Under the pieces are notes generated by a model. It had not been told where the DNA came from and ran no database searches. It was given only the letters and a program-made list of their open reading frames with translations. A program made the translations under genes and the position numbers. Below are positions 6,221 to 7,666 of a stretch of 7,666 bases of DNA, piece by piece. Each line of letters starts with the position of its first letter. The stretch's first letter is position 1. The stretch comes from Tannerellaceae bacterium (GTDB lineage Bacteria > Bacteroidota > Bacteroidia > Bacteroidales > Tannerellaceae), in assembly GCA_031279915.1 (NCBI GenBank), contig JAITHO010000224.1, positions 1 through 7,666 of the forward strand. Direction: 5' to 3'.

Positions 6221-7480
6221 ATGAAGACAGAACATTCCATTCAATCAGCCTTCTCAATAGCATCCGACAGATACGCATCCGTCGGAGTAAATACAAACGA
6301 TGCCATCGACAAACTCGAACAACTTTCACTCTCCCTGCACTGCTGGCAAGCCGACGACGTTGGAGGCTTCGAATCCAGCGGCGGAGAGCTTTCCGGAGGC
6401 ATTCAGGTCACAGGAAATTATCCGGGTAAAGCTCGCAACATCGTGGAACTCAGAGCCGACGTCCTTGAGGCTCTACGCCATATCGGCGGCTCCCATCGAC
6501 TCAGTTTGCATGCGATCTACGGCGATTTCGGCGGAAAGAAAGTCGATCGCGACGAGATAGAGCCCGAACACTTCGCCTCCTGGATCGCCTGGGCAAGAGA
6601 GCATAAGCTCAAGCTCGATTTTAATAGCACATCCTTCGGACATCCCAAAAGCGGCGATCTAACCCTTTCCAACCCCGACGAAGCCATACGCAACTTCTGG
6701 ATTGAACATACGAAACGATGCCGACACATAGCCGACGAAATGGGTGCAGCTCAGTACGATCCATGCATGATGAACCTCTGGATCCACGACGGCAGCAAAG
6801 AAACTCCAGCTCACAACCGCCTCAGATACCGCCGCATCCTCGAACGTAGCCTCGACGAGATCTTCAGTCAACATTATCACAACATGAAGGACTGCATTGA
6901 AGCCAAACTTTTCGGAATAGGCCTCGAAAGTTATACCGTTGGATCTTATGATTTTTATCTTGGCTACGGAGCCCGTAAAGGCAAAATCGTCACTCTCGAC
7001 ACAGGCCACTTCCATCTAACAGAGAGCGTTGCCGACAAAATATCCTCCCTCCTGCTCTTTACTCCCGAAATCATGCTTCACGTGAGCCGCCCCATCCGCT
7101 GGGACAGCGATCACGTTGTCATTCTCAACGACGATCTTCTCGATTTAGCCCGCGAAATAGTTCGCTGCGACGCCATCGATCGCGTTCATGTAGGCCTCGA
7201 TTATTTCGATGCAACAATCAATCGCATAGGAGCATACGTCATCGGTTGCCGAGCTGTGCAGAAGGCATTTCTTCAAGCCCTCCTCGAACCCCGCAATATC
7301 ATAGAACAATGCGAAGACAATGGCAAATTCTTTGAGCGTTTAGCCTACCAAGAGGAATCAAAATCACTTCCATGGCCGGCAGTCTGGGATATGTTTTGCC
7401 TGAAAAACAACGTTGCCGTCGGCGAAGATTACATAGCTGGAATCCAAGAATACGAACTTAAAATACTTTCAAAAAGATGA
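6221..7480 (+). CDS. rhaA: L-rhamnose isomerase RhaA
   Basis: RhaA interconverts L-rhamnose and L-rhamnulose using a metal pair, the first intracellular step of the pathway. The 419 residues equal the length of the E. coli enzyme. The metal ligands known there map with a constant offset of seven: Glu227 (in CIEAKLFGIG), Asp260 (LDTGHFH), His287 (LHVSRP) and Asp327 (GLDYFDATINR). His263, Asp295 and Asp297 (PIRWDSDHVV) match the second metal/catalytic site. The N-terminal GIQVTGNYPGKARN (60-73) and the DFNSTSFGHPKSGDLTLSN segment (133-151) are also characteristic. ATG at 6221 follows 43 nt of A-rich spacer after rhaB and gives the family N-terminus (SAFSIASDRYASVGVNTNDAI). The stop overlaps the start of the permease gene by 4 nt. 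Complete, no missing catalytic residue. Confidence 0.97.
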   Translation: MKTEHSIQSAFSIASDRYASVGVNTNDAIDKLEQLSLSLHCWQADDVGGFESSGGELSGGIQVTGNYPGKARNIVELRADVLEALRHIGGSHRLSLHAIYGDFGGKKVDRDEIEPEHFASWIAWAREHKLKLDFNSTSFGHPKSGDLTLSNPDEAIRNFWIEHTKRCRHIADEMGAAQYDPCMMNLWIHDGSKETPAHNRLRYRRILERSLDEIFSQHYHNMKDCIEAKLFGIGLESYTVGSYDFYLGYGARKGKIVTLDTGHFHLTESVADKISSLLLFTPEIMLHVSRPIRWDSDHVVILNDDLLDLAREIVRCDAIDRVHVGLDYFDATINRIGAYVIGCRAVQKAFLQALLEPRNIIEQCEDNGKFFERLAYQEESKSLPWPAVWDMFCLKNNVAVGEDYIAGIQEYELKILSKR

Positions 7481-7666
7481 TCGACTTTATTAAAGACAAT
7501 TGGTTTTATATAAACGGCCTGCTGCTAATATCAATAGGTAGTCAGGCACAAAGCAGCTCGTACGCCGTATTAATAACCAGGGTTCGGCAATGGCAATGGG
7601 AGTCATTCTGGCTGGTGCAAGGCATATTCGCCTGGCTTGTGTTCCCCTATATCGGAGCATCCATCT
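7477..7666 (+). CDS. rhaT: L-rhamnose permease RhaT, N-terminal part only (window edge)
   Basis: The frame opens with ATG at 7477, overlapping the rhaA stop as ATGA, and stays open for 63 codons to the window end. The peptide is hydrophobic, with two probable membrane segments: about residues 12-22 onward (NGLLLISIGSQAQSSSY) and about 44-63 (FWLVQGIFAWLVFPYIGASI). The WQWESFWLVQGIFAWLVFPYIGA stretch corresponds to the KWSWETMWSVGG region of E. coli RhaT and, as I recall it, resembles Bacteroides rhamnose permeases more closely. RhaT is an inner-membrane L-rhamnose:H+ symporter of about 340 residues. The context, directly after rhaB and rhaA and with a start-stop overlap that suggests translational coupling, supports the call. 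Most of the protein is beyond the edge. Confidence 0.88.
   Translation, partial: MIDFIKDNWFYINGLLLISIGSQAQSSSYAVLITRVRQWQWESFWLVQGIFAWLVFPYIGASI

Overview
The window looks like chromosomal DNA from a member of the Bacteroidota, most likely Bacteroidales. Three things point there. No gene start has a Shine-Dalgarno sequence, and the leaders are short and A/T-rich. Exact matches to the Bacteroidota -7 element TAnnTTTG sit just upstream of both outward-facing operons. The rhamnose genes run in the order kinase-isomerase-permease familiar from Bacteroides, and the start of the permease resembles Bacteroidetes RhaT-type proteins. This placement is from recall of families; no search was run.

Left half (about 1-4010, all minus strand): a tightly packed four-gene unit. 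In the direction of transcription it encodes an XRE-type HTH/cupin regulator (4010-3450), an adenylate-forming acyl-CoA ligase (3444-1789), glutamate 5-kinase ProB (1775-708) and gamma-glutamyl phosphate reductase ProA (698 to the left edge, truncated). Spacings are 5, 13 and 9 nt, so co-transcription is likely. ProB and ProA are consecutive steps of proline synthesis. The regulator and ligase form a second functional pair with no obvious link to proline.

Middle (4011-4758): a 748-bp divergent intergenic region. Its centre (4182-4530) is a tandem array of nine 40-41-bp units built round a dyad, AATCTAAACGTTTAGATT, which is perfect in three units. The inner units alternate between two variants, giving a nearly identical 81-bp dimer. 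The array is bracketed by two copies of a 17-bp AT-rich sequence. Its function is unknown. Core sequence and spacing suggest a set of protein-binding sites on one face of the helix, and it is the most unusual feature here.

Right half (4759-7666, plus strand): a rhamnose catabolic operon. RhaB (rhamnulokinase), RhaA (L-rhamnose isomerase) and the first 63 residues of a RhaT-type L-rhamnose permease follow each other, and the last two overlap by 4 nt. RhaT would import L-rhamnose, RhaA convert it to L-rhamnulose and RhaB phosphorylate that to L-rhamnulose-1-phosphate. The aldolase and regulator expected for the pathway are not in the window.
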